Below, one piece after another: positions 1-9,929 of a DNA stretch of 64,000 nucleotides (position 1 is its first letter; each line of letters starts with the position of its first letter). A program made the position numbers and the translations under genes. The notes under the pieces are model-generated. The model was not told where the DNA came from, searched no databases, and saw only the letters and a program-made list of their open reading frames with translations. Source of the stretch: Coenobita brevimanus (lineage: Eukaryota > Arthropoda > Malacostraca > Decapoda > Coenobitidae); NCBI GenBank assembly GCA_032717465.1, contig CM064732.1, forward strand, positions 33,092,501-33,156,500, written 5' to 3'.

Positions 1-190
1 GGGGGGGAGAGGGAGGGGGAGGCCAAGAATGAGATAGAGGGAAGGAGTGGAGAAGTATATGAGATAGGGGGATCATGTAAGCTGGGAGCAGGGCAGTGAA
101 ATGGCAGGGGACAGGGTGGCATGGAGGCGATTTGTTGCTTGTTTGTGGCCAGTGGCCACCCATTATGTGAATTAGGCATCTGGCAATAAA
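1..190 (+). mobile_element. LINE family B, 3'-terminal fragment cut by window edge
   Basis: Matches the last ~190 bases of the longer family B copy ending near 28646: the G-rich stretch encoding the Arg/Gly-rich RT tail, then a segment reading like 'gcatctggcaata'. A short degenerate GATA-like tail follows. A few base differences and a small duplication around 'gttgcttgtttgtggccagtggccac' show an old copy. No ORF survives. Confidence 0.8.
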
Positions 191-202
191 CAGATGGATA
201 GA

Positions 203-500
203 ATAATAATAAATAAAAGTAAGCATGCTAATTTGTTTAAATATCTCAATATTTTACAGTAATTCCCACAAATGTATGCAAATGGTTTCTGCTAGTGCTT
301 AGCCACATTGCGCAAGCTCAATATTAGATTGCGCACTTGCACAAATTACAAATAATAGAAACTAATAATAAATAAAAGTGTGCCATTATATGTAAATATC
401 TCAATATTATACAGTAATTCCCACAAATATATGCAAATGGTTTGCGATTATGCTTTGTGACATTGCACAAGCTAAATATTTGTCACATTGCGCACTTGCG
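203..500. repeat. Tandem duplication, period about 159 bp
   Basis: Two diverged copies lie head to tail: one begins near 203, the next near 362. Shared landmarks are 'taaatatctcaatatt', 'acagtaattcccacaaat', 'atgcaaatggttt' and 'cacattgcgcacttgc'. The rest of 190-589 shows nothing coding. Interest is limited to the GCGC/TTGC-rich palindromic bits near the end of each unit. Confidence 0.75.
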
Positions 501-586
501 CTTGTTCAAGGTAGTGAACTGTGGATTGCGCATTGCACTTGCGCAAGGTCCTTCTCTGTTTGCTCTGTCCACCACTGTATATACTG

Positions 587-589
<3 letters not shown>

Positions 590-680
<91 letters not shown>
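590..680. repeat. (TA)n microsatellite
   Basis: About 90 bp of uninterrupted TA dinucleotides abut the 5' end of the SINE at 682. Translation gives only Tyr-Ile repeats, so the ORFs through it are artefacts. Confidence 0.98.
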
Positions 681-681
<1 letters not shown>

Positions 682-682
<1 letters not shown>

Positions 683-1067
683 CCTCTGTGGCACAGTGGT
701 AAAGTGTGTATTTTCGTACATGGAAGAATGAGAGTTCGTGCCCCACCAGGGTAAAAACTTTGGGAGCGTTCTCCCGGCCACGTACTGCTTCGGCGGACAT
801 AAAGGGTGCTGTGGTTGAGCCAGTGTCACATCCTATAAAGTATGCTTGCACTAAGTCGGATTGCGTGGCAGATTACACTTGGTTCACAGACTACACACAC
901 ATCCAAAGCCACTCCAACACTACAGTTACACTTACAAGCCCTTCTCACCTTACATACAATCTTTACCAGACAGCCTAAGCCACTTGGTAGAGATAAATAA
1001 GCTGTATCGTCCCTACTTCGGTCGGGATAGGCCTGTCCTGCAGTGGACACCCAACAGCTGATGATAA
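682..1067 (+). mobile_element. tRNA-derived SINE, copy 1
   Basis: About 385-bp non-coding element whose first ~75 bases resemble a tRNA. An A-box-like stretch 'tggcacagtggt' lies near 688 and a B-box-like 'gagttcgtgcc' near 731, spaced as in a tRNA gene (RNA polymerase III internal promoter). The A-box region looks most like tRNA-Gly; this is a resemblance only. The body is unrelated to tRNA and ends 'cagctgatgataatta', running into (TA)n. A second copy lies in reverse at 10442-10830, which fixes both ends. It encodes no protein; mobility would need LINE enzymes in trans. Confidence 0.85.
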
Positions 1068-1069
1068 TT

Positions 1070-1185
<116 letters not shown>

Positions 1186-1819
1186 TGTCACGTAGCTTTA
1201 GTTCTGAGCAGACACCGGCTGATCCCGAACAAGGTGCGTAACAGAACCCACAAGACAAATCTAGTATCAAATCATTGGTTAGGAATCCTTGTGTTCCTTT
1301 TCCTTCAGGCTACATTAAAAATCCTCATTCCCTAAAACCTGTATTTACTTTCACCAACACTATTTACCACAATAAAGCATGAATCACATTACACACCGAA
1401 TAATAAACATAACATAGAAATATACAAAGTTCTGCTATATGGGTCAGCAGATAATATCACTCACAAATACAGATAAATATATATATATATATTGATGTAA
1501 AACCACAACCCGGCTCCGCCGACCACCGAACAGCCCTCGTCACCCTCTCCCTTCACAGTCCAAGGTAGTTCTGCTCATTCCCTCTTCACCAGCTCCCACT
1601 ACAAATCTGTTTAGAATTCGAATGAGTCCGAATCCTCAAGCCCTGGATCCACAACCCTTGTTAACATAGCAAGTGTGCTGCAGCATGGTCCAGTCGTTCG
1701 GTCTTTGTCCCAACAGCATTCCGAGAGATCGCTAGTGAAGGTGGTGACATTACATGTAAAGATCAGGCACTTGTAGGTGGTCGGGTGAGCCGTGCCGTGT
1801 CATTGCCACCCACGTAACA
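1186..1819 (-). repeat. 3' LTR of element 1
   Basis: 634 bp, with plus-strand ends TGTCACG...CGTAACA giving short inverted termini and TG...CA ends. It is nearly identical to 6803-7430. An internal (TA) run near 1480 differs in length between the two LTRs. Confidence 0.95.
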
Positions 1820-1830
1820 CCTCCCTCCTT
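1820..1830 (-). other. Polypurine tract of element 1
   Basis: On the minus strand AAGGAGGGAGG directly abuts the 3' LTR, the expected primer for plus-strand DNA synthesis. A long T run (minus-strand A run) lies at about 1851-1878, between this site and the end of pol. Confidence 0.8.
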
Positions 1831-1852
1831 AAAAGAAAAAAAAAATATTAAC

Positions 1853-1883
<31 letters not shown>

Positions 1884-2093
1884 AAACCCATAGATCCTAT
1901 TATTTCACGGCACATATTCTTATATACTTGTTATATATTTCATCACCAGGAAACTAAGCACACACATTATCTTAGAAGAGGTACTGGGCAACATTAGGTG
2001 GTCAACTGAAGAGGAAATCTTTACATAGATAACAGTAATATTGATACCTATATATTTTAGTTATTTACAATCTGTTTTCAATCATTATCTGAC

Positions 2094-3617
2094 CTATCCT
2101 CTGGACAAAACATCAGCAAGGATATTTTCTTTTCCTTTTATGTGGTTAATATCCAAATTGTACTTCTGCATTTCTAAACTCCATCTTAAAATCCTTTGGT
2201 TCTTCCCACTCATCTTTGCTATGAAAGTTAAAGGATTATGGTCAGTATAGATCTTCACAGGTTCTCGAGCAGGATATAAGTAGACTTCAAAGTGTCTCAG
2301 GGTTAGCATCAGAGCTAATGCCTCTTTCTCTATTGTAGAATAATTTTTCTGGTGCTTATTGAATTTCTTAGAGAAATAACACACTGGGTGATCAATACCC
2401 CTGCTGTCTGTCTGACATAACACTGCTCCTGCACCAGCATCACTGGCATCAACATAAAGTATAAATCCCTTATCAAAATCAGGAGAGCTAAGAATGGGTG
2501 AGGATACCAGCATAGCTTTGATTGTCTTGAATGAATTTTCACAAGATTCTGACCAAATGAACTTTACATTTTTCCTTAATAAATCAGTTAATGGAGCAAC
2601 TACATCTGAAAAATTCTTAACAAATCTTCTGTAATAACCAGCCATGCCAAGAAACCTCATCACCTCTCTCTTTGACTTTGGTACTGGAAACTTGTCAATG
2701 GCATCAATCTTGCAATTTAGAGGAATTACTTGACCTTGACCCACTATATATCCCAGGTAGGTGACCCGCGCATGGGCAAAGTCACTCTTTGCAAGGTTTA
2801 CCGTTAGGTTTGCTTCCTTGAGCCTCTCAAACAGCGCCTGCAGCCTCACCAGGTGATCATCCCAGGTCTCGCTGTAGATTATTATATCATCCAGATATGC
2901 TCTACATCCATCTAACCCCGACGTTAGACCATTAATTAGACGCTGGAAGGTCGCAGGCGCGGTTTTCAAACCAAAAGGCATTACACAATACTGAAAGAGT
3001 CCATCTGGAGTCACAAACGCAGATATTTCTCTTGCCCTTTCCGTCAGGGGAATCTGCCAATAGCTCTTCAGCAGGTCCACCTTAGTTACATACCTTGCCT
3101 TGCCAACTTCGTCAATACAGTCATCAATACGTGGTATGGGATATGAATCATCTCTAGTCAAAGTATTCACTCTCCTGAAATCCGTGCAGAACCTAATCCC
3201 ACCATCAGACTTAGGTACCAGTATACATGGTGAACTCCAACCACTTACACTTTGCTCTATAATCCCGTTTTCTAACATGTACTGGACTTCATCCCTTAAC
3301 TGATTATGCTTAGTAGGATTAATTCTGTACGGATGCTGCTTCACAGGACTATTTTTGCCAACATCAATATCATGATAAATTAAATCTGTGTGACCTGGAA
3401 CATCAGAAAACAGGCAAGCAAAGTCTGATATTAATGTAGCCAGCTGCTGCTGTTTAGTTAAATCCAAGTGTCCAAGTTTTTCTTGTAGATTATTTAGTAT
3501 GTCTGAATTAACTAACTTGGAGTGAGGTACATTAGCTAGAGGATCATCTTTCTCATCTCCATCATCAGTCACATCCCTTACATCATGAAGCATGATTACA
3601 TCTTTACAGTTTTCCAA
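2094..3617 (-). CDS. pol: Reverse transcriptase - RNase H of element 1
   Basis: A 507-residue frame. The RT fingers and palm are recognisable (WSSPCILVPKSDGG, then FCTDFRRVN). The catalytic YLDD box lies near residue 243, followed by LGYIVGQG and FLGMAGYYRRFV. RNase H starts near residue 390 (YVDASDAGAGAVL) and continues through EKEALAL and YTDHNPL to GKENILADVLSRG at the C-terminus. It copies element RNA into DNA in the cytoplasmic particle. The frame opens at a TTG with a stop just upstream, and it overlaps the end of the integrase frame by 22 bases in a different register, so it was once part of one polyprotein. The register change sits at a short A run (T run on plus). RT following integrase, rather than preceding it, is the unusual point. 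Confidence 0.93.
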   Translation of the reverse strand: MENCKDVIMLHDVRDVTDDGDEKDDPLANVPHSKLVNSDILNNLQEKLGHLDLTKQQQLATLISDFACLFSDVPGHTDLIYHDIDVGKNSPVKQHPYRINPTKHNQLRDEVQYMLENGIIEQSVSGWSSPCILVPKSDGGIRFCTDFRRVNTLTRDDSYPIPRIDDCIDEVGKARYVTKVDLLKSYWQIPLTERAREISAFVTPDGLFQYCVMPFGLKTAPATFQRLINGLTSGLDGCRAYLDDIIIYSETWDDHLVRLQALFERLKEANLTVNLAKSDFAHARVTYLGYIVGQGQVIPLNCKIDAIDKFPVPKSKREVMRFLGMAGYYRRFVKNFSDVVAPLTDLLRKNVKFIWSESCENSFKTIKAMLVSSPILSSPDFDKGFILYVDASDAGAGAVLCQTDSRGIDHPVCYFSKKFNKHQKNYSTIEKEALALMLTLRHFEVYLYPAREPVKIYTDHNPLTFIAKMSGKNQRILRWSLEMQKYNLDINHIKGKENILADVLSRG

Positions 3618-4903
3618 CAGGCTCTTTCACCTCTACGTTCTATATATTTCTTTATCTGGTTGATATGACAAAGCCTTGACTCTTTACGTTTATCCGGAGT
3701 TTTAACAACATAATTGAGATCACTTAGCTTTTTCTCAATCACATAGGGTCCGAAATAGCGTGCCTTCAGTGACTGCCCAGGGACGGGCAGGAAGACTAGT
3801 ACCTTATCACCAGGTGAAAATGTTCGTGACTGAGCATCTTTGTCGTACCACGTCTTCATCCGTCTCTGGGAGTCACAGAGGTTCGCTCTTGCCAGCTCAC
3901 ACATCCTGTTGAGTTTCATGCGAAAGTCCATTACAGCATGTTTTAACACATTAGTTTCAGAATCATCACTTAACCATTTCTCTTTTAACATCTTAAGTGG
4001 ACCTCTCACTTCATGCCCAAACACCAGCTCAAACGGGCTAAACCCCAGTGTATCCTGCACCGATTCCCTGACTGCAAACAACAATAATGGAATCATTTCA
4101 TCCCACTGATCATCCTTCTCATGGCAACAAATTCGCACCATATTCTTTAGCGTTTGGTGGAACCTTTCCAACGCACCCTGCGACTCTGGGTGATACGCAC
4201 TTGACACGCGGTGTTCTATCCCCATCTGTTGCATTGCTGACTGGAACACTCGGGAGAGGAAGTTACTGCCTTGATCAGTCTGTATTACTCGGGGCAGTCC
4301 AAACGTGCAAAAGAACTTGGTTAGTGCTTGGACAATTTTGTTGCCACTGATCTTACGTAAGGGGATTGCCTCAGGGTATCGGGTGGAGGAACACATAATA
4401 GTGAGGAGATAATTATTACCAGACTTAGTTTTCGGAAGTGGACCAACACAGTCTACAATTACATGGCTAAAAGGTTCAGAAATAGCAGGAATTGGGTACA
4501 GAGGTGCAACAGGTATTTTCTGATTGGGTTTTCCCACAACCTGACATTGGTGACACGATTTACAATATTTTGCAACATCTTTCCGTAACCCCGGCCAATA
4601 AAAGTGGTTCATTATTTTCCTACAAGTCTTGTTAATTCCCATATGACCTGACAACGGTGAGTCATGTGCAAGGCCGAGAACCTGGGACCTGTACGGTGCG
4701 GGGACCACAACCTGGTGTATGACATGCCACTCATCTCCTGCAGCCACGTGACGAGGCCTCCACTTACGCATTAGCACGCCACCCTTCTTATAGTACCCTG
4801 TAGGGACACCTGACACTTCCTCTTCTGACAGAGCTAGTTCAGCAATCTTACGCAGTTCTGCATCACATCTTTGCTGATCTATAAGCCTGCTTTTTTTCAA
4901 CAA
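3596..4903 (-). CDS. pol: Integrase of element 1
   Basis: A 435-residue frame. The N-terminal HHCC zinc-binding module (AHDSPLSGH...YCKSCHQCQ) lies at about residues 75-120. The D,D-35-E catalytic core has Asp near 150 (VDCVGPLP), Asp near 209 (QTDQGSNF) and Glu near 245 (QGALERFHQTLK). A GPY-type C-terminal module (FGPYVIEKK) ends in LCHINQIKKY. It inserts the cDNA into host DNA. It overlaps the gag-protease frame by 41 bases; the register differs by one base at a run of seven A on the minus strand near 4893. The product lies between protease and RT. Confidence 0.92.
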   Translation of the reverse strand: MLKKSRLIDQQRCDAELRKIAELALSEEEVSGVPTGYYKKGGVLMRKWRPRHVAAGDEWHVIHQVVVPAPYRSQVLGLAHDSPLSGHMGINKTCRKIMNHFYWPGLRKDVAKYCKSCHQCQVVGKPNQKIPVAPLYPIPAISEPFSHVIVDCVGPLPKTKSGNNYLLTIMCSSTRYPEAIPLRKISGNKIVQALTKFFCTFGLPRVIQTDQGSNFLSRVFQSAMQQMGIEHRVSSAYHPESQGALERFHQTLKNMVRICCHEKDDQWDEMIPLLLFAVRESVQDTLGFSPFELVFGHEVRGPLKMLKEKWLSDDSETNVLKHAVMDFRMKLNRMCELARANLCDSQRRMKTWYDKDAQSRTFSPGDKVLVFLPVPGQSLKARYFGPYVIEKKLSDLNYVVKTPDKRKESRLCHINQIKKYIERRGERACWKTVKM

Positions 4904-6686
4904 GAAAATTACTTAGCTTGGTGTTATCACTGTCAGTCTCGTGATTGAATAATGAGGCTATCTCGTCACCCTCCACATTTCCATCTAGTCCACATACCTT
5001 GGATGGATAAGATGCACACTGACTCACATCGGCTGCTTGATGGGATTCGTGGTCCAGTGGATCGGGTCTGACATGCACGGCCCGTTGCATGGCCCTCGTG
5101 ACCGCACAGGCGGGGAACACCTCCGTGGCGTCTGCTTCCTCCGGCTCACCGCTGTTTAGGTCTGGAGTACTTAGAACAGCTACCTTCAGTTTGGAGTTAA
5201 CAAATACCATATCTCTTGCCAAGTCATTTGCCAATATAAATGATACACCTTCCTTTGGTAACTTAGGCACCACTGCTACAGTTACATCTGCATCAAGGAA
5301 TTTACATTCGAGATGGACTTTATATAATGGAGCAGTCATGTGCCCACACTCAATGCCTGCTAAAACAACATTAGCATCAGAAGTCTCCCTAGATAGTGGT
5401 AACACACCTTCCAGCAGCAGTGACTGCACCGCCCCTGTATCTCTCAATATAACCACAGGCTTTTTACCATTTTCATCATCATGCAGGGACACACTTCCTT
5501 CTGAACAAAATGGCTTAAATTCATCTCTTACATTACCCATCTTACATGTATCTTCTACAAGCCTATTGACATCTACTGGAGTTTTTACATCCTTTATACT
5601 TTTAATACTGGCAAGAGCTGTTTGAACATCCTTGGACTTTTTATCTTTTAAGAACCAGCAATTATTAACAGTATGACCCATCAATTTACAGTTAAAACAT
5701 CTTACTGGCTTCCTTTTATCACTAGTAGAGTTACGACTAGGGCTGGCGGTCTCTCTTTTGTCACTTGTGAACTCATTCTTACCTGTCAGTGGAGTAGGCT
5801 GTGGTTCTACAAAGTTTTCAGTACCTACTACACTATGCATTTTATGGATCAGGGCATAATCCTCTGCCATTCTGGCAGCATCATTCAACACCTCTACCCG
5901 GTTTTCATTTAAATATACCTTAATTCGATCAGGTAAGCACCTCTTAAATTCCTCAACGAGTAACATCTGGCACAGCTTATCATAATCATGACCCACATTT
6001 TCACTCTCACACCATCGACCAAACAGACTTTCGTTTTCTCTTGCAAAATCCAAGAAACTCTGATCATCCCTTTTCAGCAGATTTCGAAATTTCGGTCGGT
6101 AAGCTTCAGGCACCAATTCGTACCCTTTCAACACAGCACTTTTCACTTTCTCATAATCACGGCAGTCATCAACAGACATAGACATGTATATTTCTTGGGC
6201 TTTACCAGTTAACACAGACTGGAGTAGCACTGTCCAGTGTTCCTTTGGCCAACCCGAACTAACTGCGACTTTCTCAAAATATCTAAAATAATTATCCACT
6301 GCATTTTCCTGAAATGGCGGAACCAATTTCGCATTGCTAGCTATGTTAAAAGGAACCGTGGATGGTGCTGTTGCTCTAAGCTCCAACTCTTTTAATTTAA
6401 TTTCTCTCTGAACCTCTAGTTCTCTCATACGGTACTGATTCTCTAGTTCTAGTTCCTTTATCCTCACCATATCACCATCATGCTCTATATAATCGAGTGC
6501 ACCCTTATGGAGCAATTCTTCATCCACCATATACTTTATCAATTCATTCCTAATTTGAAATTTATACCAACTTTTCCTTACACTAAAATCCAACTTTTCA
6601 GCAATTTTAAGTAAGTCTGCCTTCTTCAAATCAATTAAAATCTCCACTGTAGGTGACTGAAGGAATTGCTCAGCATCAAAAGTCAT
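4863..6686 (-). CDS. gag: Gag-protease of element 1
   Basis: 607 residues. The N-terminal ~60 residues are helical and SAP-like (KKADLLKIAEKLDFSV), followed by a charged coiled-coil stretch (about 75-110, repeated LELE/RELEVQ). A capsid segment at about 150-290 includes ELVPEAYRPKFRNLL and MLLVEEFKRCLPDRIKVYL; it resembles the SCAN domain fold. A CCHC knuckle (CFNCKLMGHTVNNC) lies near 330. A retroviral-type aspartic protease has its active-site DTGA near 415 and the distal hydrophobic motif FILAND. Gag forms the particle and protease cuts the polyprotein. The start ATG at 6686 is the first after the primer-binding site. Confidence 0.92.
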   Translation of the reverse strand: MTFDAEQFLQSPTVEILIDLKKADLLKIAEKLDFSVRKSWYKFQIRNELIKYMVDEELLHKGALDYIEHDGDMVRIKELELENQYRMRELEVQREIKLKELELRATAPSTVPFNIASNAKLVPPFQENAVDNYFRYFEKVAVSSGWPKEHWTVLLQSVLTGKAQEIYMSMSVDDCRDYEKVKSAVLKGYELVPEAYRPKFRNLLKRDDQSFLDFARENESLFGRWCESENVGHDYDKLCQMLLVEEFKRCLPDRIKVYLNENRVEVLNDAARMAEDYALIHKMHSVVGTENFVEPQPTPLTGKNEFTSDKRETASPSRNSTSDKRKPVRCFNCKLMGHTVNNCWFLKDKKSKDVQTALASIKSIKDVKTPVDVNRLVEDTCKMGNVRDEFKPFCSEGSVSLHDDENGKKPVVILRDTGAVQSLLLEGVLPLSRETSDANVVLAGIECGHMTAPLYKVHLECKFLDADVTVAVVPKLPKEGVSFILANDLARDMVFVNSKLKVAVLSTPDLNSGEPEEADATEVFPACAVTRAMQRAVHVRPDPLDHESHQAADVSQCASYPSKVCGLDGNVEGDEIASLFNHETDSDNTKLSNFLVEKKQAYRSAKM

Positions 6687-6780
6687 TTTGAAGAGTTACT
6701 AATACCTTCTTTAAAATTTAAATACACATTAGATCAACACAATTAAAACAGTGCAATAAAGTAGCAAAAGGAGCAAAAGG

Positions 6781-6798
6781 ATCCCGGACAGGCCCCCA
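6781..6798 (-). other. Primer-binding site of element 1, tRNA-Pro-like
   Basis: Four bases inside the 5' LTR the minus strand reads TGGGGGCCTGTCCGGGAT. It begins with TGG, complementary to a tRNA CCA end. From memory it differs at two adjacent positions from the canonical tRNA-Pro primer-binding site used by some vertebrate gammaretroviruses. The host tRNA must be checked. Confidence 0.7.
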
Positions 6799-6802
6799 AT
6801 TT

Positions 6803-7426
6803 TGTCACGTAGCTTTAGTTCTGAGCAGACACCGGCTGATCCCGAACAAGGTGCGTAACAGAACCCACAAAACAAATCTAGTATCAAATCATTGGTTAGG
6901 AATCCTTGTGTTCCTTTTCCTTCAGGCTACATTAAAAATCCTCATTCCCTAAAACCTGTATTTACTTTCACCAACACTATTTACCACAATAAAGCATGAA
7001 TCACATTACACACCGAATAATAAACATAACATAGAAATATACAAAGTTCTGCTATATGGGTCAGCAGATAATATCACTCACAAATACAGATAAATATATA
7101 TATATTGATGTAAAACCACAACCTGGCTCCGCCGACCACCGACCAGCCCTCGTCACCCTCTCCCTTCACAGTCCAAGGTAGTTCTGCTCATTCCCTCTTC
7201 ACCAGCTCCCACTACAAATCTGTTTGGAATTCGAATGAGTCCGAATCCTCAAGCCCTGGATCCACAACCCTTGTTAACATAGCAAGTGTGCTGCAGCATG
7301 GTCCAGTCGTTCGGTCTTTGTCCCAACAGCATTCCGAGATCGCTAGTGAAGGTGGTGACATTACATGTAAAGATCAGGCACTTGTAGGTGGTCGGGTGAG
7401 CCGTGCCGTGTCATTGCCACCCACGT

Positions 7427-7430
<4 letters not shown>
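6803..7430 (-). repeat. 5' LTR of element 1
   Basis: 628 bp, matching 1186-1819 apart from few substitutions, a shorter internal (TA) run and a two-base length difference near 'ccgagatcgc'. It should hold the promoter on the minus strand; I cannot place a TATA box with confidence. Confidence 0.95.
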
Positions 7431-7481
<51 letters not shown>

Positions 7482-7540
7482 AAGATAGACATACAGATAG
7501 CCAGAAAGATAGATAGATAGATAGACATATATACTAGCAG
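7431..7540. repeat. (TA)n then (GATA)n-like microsatellite
   Basis: (TA)n directly abuts the LTR end to about 7479. Degenerate GATA/GACA repeats follow to about 7530. Confidence 0.95.
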
Positions 7541-8050
7541 GGGTACATGGCGTTGCCTGACCAAAAAGGCGAACACTCCAGTCCTATGTGTTCTAGTTCA
7601 ATTTTTCTTTCTACTCCACAAAGACCATGTATGAAGAGGGATTATAAGAGGTCCAGGAACTTTTTATTTCAAATTTCTCAGACTAATGCTCAGCAGTTGT
7701 GTGCACTTGCTTACAATTACCGGTTATACTTGACCTCGGAGGTCAACCTCACATAGCCTTTGTCCGAAATGGAGGTCATGTGAGTCTCCATGCCAAAAAC
7801 TGGGCTGTTGGGTCCAGTCGTTTGAGCGGGTATCACTGGTGGCCTCAAATGTCCTCCGACAAGTGACCTCAAATGACCTCGGAAGTCAACTGCACATAGC
7901 CTGTGTCCGAACTGGAGGACATGTGAGTCTCCATACCAAGAATTGGGCACCAGGGGTACCCGGCGTTGCCCGGGACAAAAAGTCGAGCACGTGACAGATG
8001 ACCTCGAATGGCATAGATCTGAATTTTGTACTCCCTAAAATCATCCTTGG
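7532..8050. repeat. Unclassified dispersed repeat with internal 143-bp duplication
   Basis: Begins 'actagcaggggtac' and shares about 95 bp with 41015-41113 (GGCGAACACTC, CTTTCTACTCCA, AGACCATGTA). A second 'caggggtacccggcgttgcc' lies at about 7952. Within it, 'tgacctcgga' plus 'cacatagcct.tgtccgaa' and 'catgtgagtctccat' recur with a period near 143 bp (from 7731 and 7874). The style resembles 3' regions of widespread arthropod LINEs. No coding potential seen. Confidence 0.6.
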
Positions 8051-8064
8051 GTCACCCTGATTAA

Positions 8065-9848
8065 CCCCTTAACCGCGGGGCGTCACTTTCGTGACGCTTG
8101 GGAGCAAGGGATCATACCGCGGGGCGTCGCTTTTGTGATTCTGTGTTATTTTGAATTCACCCGGGCTTCCAAGTGGGGGCTTGTATCATCTATCAGTACT
8201 GACAATGTCCAACACTAGTCAGCACTCCTAATCTCATCTGTACTCCCATCCAATGTTGACAATTTAGCCATTTCTCCCCGTTCTTGACTCCCCTCCCTAC
8301 CCCCCCTCCATTACCCTATCCTCTCGCCTGCCCGGTCGTGCTACGCTAAGTAAATCTTCCCTGGAATTTTTCACTGATTTCATCCATTGAAATAAGCCCT
8401 ATGCCCTATTCTTATACCAAATAATATATACAAGAAAGAAATAAGGTAAGTGAGAGTGCCATACACCTGGAACTGGCTAATTATCACCTGACAACACCTC
8501 ACGTGCACTCGTTCGCTAATTTTCGCTGTTTTTTTTTCCCTTGAAATATGCCATATAGTCTATTTTCGTAATAAATATACATATAAGGAGGGAAGGGAGA
8601 AGCCTAAGTGATATTTACATTCACCTGGAACTACCTAATTTATAATGTATTGTCTAGATTTCCTGCCAATCATTTCAGTGGAATACATAGCTGTTTCAAG
8701 AGCTACGTTGGTAGTACTGAATATCCCCTAAGTAGGCCTCTACCCGGGCCGGCCCTCCCTTATCAGTTCTCTCTCATCTTCCGAAGAGGAGCTACGCGTC
8801 TGTTCCTCTTGCTGACTTCAGGGCCTTTTTCACCCCCATGCAAAGGGCCCTGTGACCTTTACCCCCTACTAAACCTCGTGTGGAAAGAGGTAAAGGGCTG
8901 ACAATTGATAAAAGAGTGACTATGATCTTTCTATTGAGTAAAACAGTGCAAGTGGAATTGTAAATAATGTGTAAATAATGTGTAAACAGCAAGTGAAAGT
9001 AATGAATGTAAATATACGTGAACAATGGAAAATAGTTTTATAAGTTACTTCAAGTGACAGTGCATAACACAGTGTAAATAAAATAGAAATGTAAATAACG
9101 TAAATAAAATAGAGAACGTAAATAGAAATGTAAATGAGTAGTATTATAAGAATACGAGTATATACCCTAGGAGGAATGAAAGTGAAAGTTTCACTCTAGC
9201 ATGTCTGAATACTATGAGTTATGAGAGTGAAGATGAAAGTGACATTCACTCTCAATGCTAGTATACAGGATGAGAAAGTGAATGCTACGTATTTTACTGA
9301 AAGAAATTGAATCCCTACAGTGACAATAAACTAATACTACTGAAGGAAACTTATGGATAAAGACTGTAGATATATATAAGTGTTATATAGTAATAGAAAT
9401 ATAAAGTGTGAGGGGTTTTATGAATAATAAATGACAGAGTACCAAGAGCGAACTAGCGCAAGTGCGGCGGTCAAACGCGCTCATAATTTTCATTGCTTTC
9501 ACAGTGGGTTTTTTTTTTGGAGTATGAATCCCAAACTACTTGAAAATCATAGAGTAGTGTTTATAGTGTTAATATCTGGCTGTGGTAATCATATTACGGG
9601 TTGTCGGGAAGTGTAAAGTGGAGACTTCGTTACCCAACTTCAGAGATCTCCACAAGTCCTACGGTAACTTACGAAGGCTCAACAAACATTCCAGGAGAAA
9701 GCTGAAGGTATGTGCCATAAGCATATATAATTTTAATATTCTAGGACTAATAACTGATTTTTGGCAAATATTTTTTGAGAGTCTGTCGGAGCCCGAATAA
9801 CCCCGCGGCACACGCAAAACATCGGTAAACATGCCCGCGGTGTAGGGG
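8065..9848 (+). mobile_element. Non-autonomous piggyBac-like element, copy 1
   Basis: 1784 bp bounded by TTAA on both sides (8061-8064 and 9849-9852), the piggyBac-superfamily target duplication. The terminal inverted repeats begin CCCC: left CCCCTTAACCGCGGG, right (reverse complement) CCCCTACACCGCGGG. The left subterminal region has a perfect palindrome GCGTCACTTTCGTGACGC at 8080-8097 and a second CCGCGGGGCGTC nearby. The interior is AT-rich with repeated AGTGAAAGT and GTAAATA words and no transposase frame, so it needs a transposase in trans. A second inverted copy at 17437-19388 confirms both ends. Confidence 0.85.
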
Positions 9849-9852
9849 TTAA

Positions 9853-9929
9853 GAAAATACATGGGTCTGGGGGTCTCTGGACTATGGTTTGGGCGTGATT
9901 GAAGGACAAACAAACAAACAACACTGCTC

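Larger units (their letters stand above)
1186..7430 (-). mobile_element. LTR retrotransposon element 1 (Ty3/gypsy, Gmr1-like)
   Basis: Complete 6.2-kb element on the minus strand: 5' LTR 6803-7430, primer-binding site, gag-protease, integrase, RT-RNase H, polypurine tract, 3' LTR 1186-1819. Integrase is encoded upstream of reverse transcriptase. This order is typical of Ty1/copia, but the RT and integrase sequences are Ty3/gypsy in type; the combination defines the Gmr1-like group. The two LTRs differ at only a handful of positions by eye plus small length changes, so insertion was recent. It lies in (TA)n; no clean target duplication can be read because the flanks are repetitive. The coding region is split into three frames. 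Confidence 0.93.

Noticed and set aside
682..755. A tRNA gene at the SINE head
   Set aside because: The A and B boxes are tRNA-like but the arms do not fold as a proper cloverleaf, and the sequence continues into a repeated body with a second copy at 10442-10830.
4863..4903. Programmed ribosomal frameshift between protease and integrase of element 1
   Set aside because: The sister element has one continuous frame and the shift is a one-base change in an A run, so a length change or read error is simpler.
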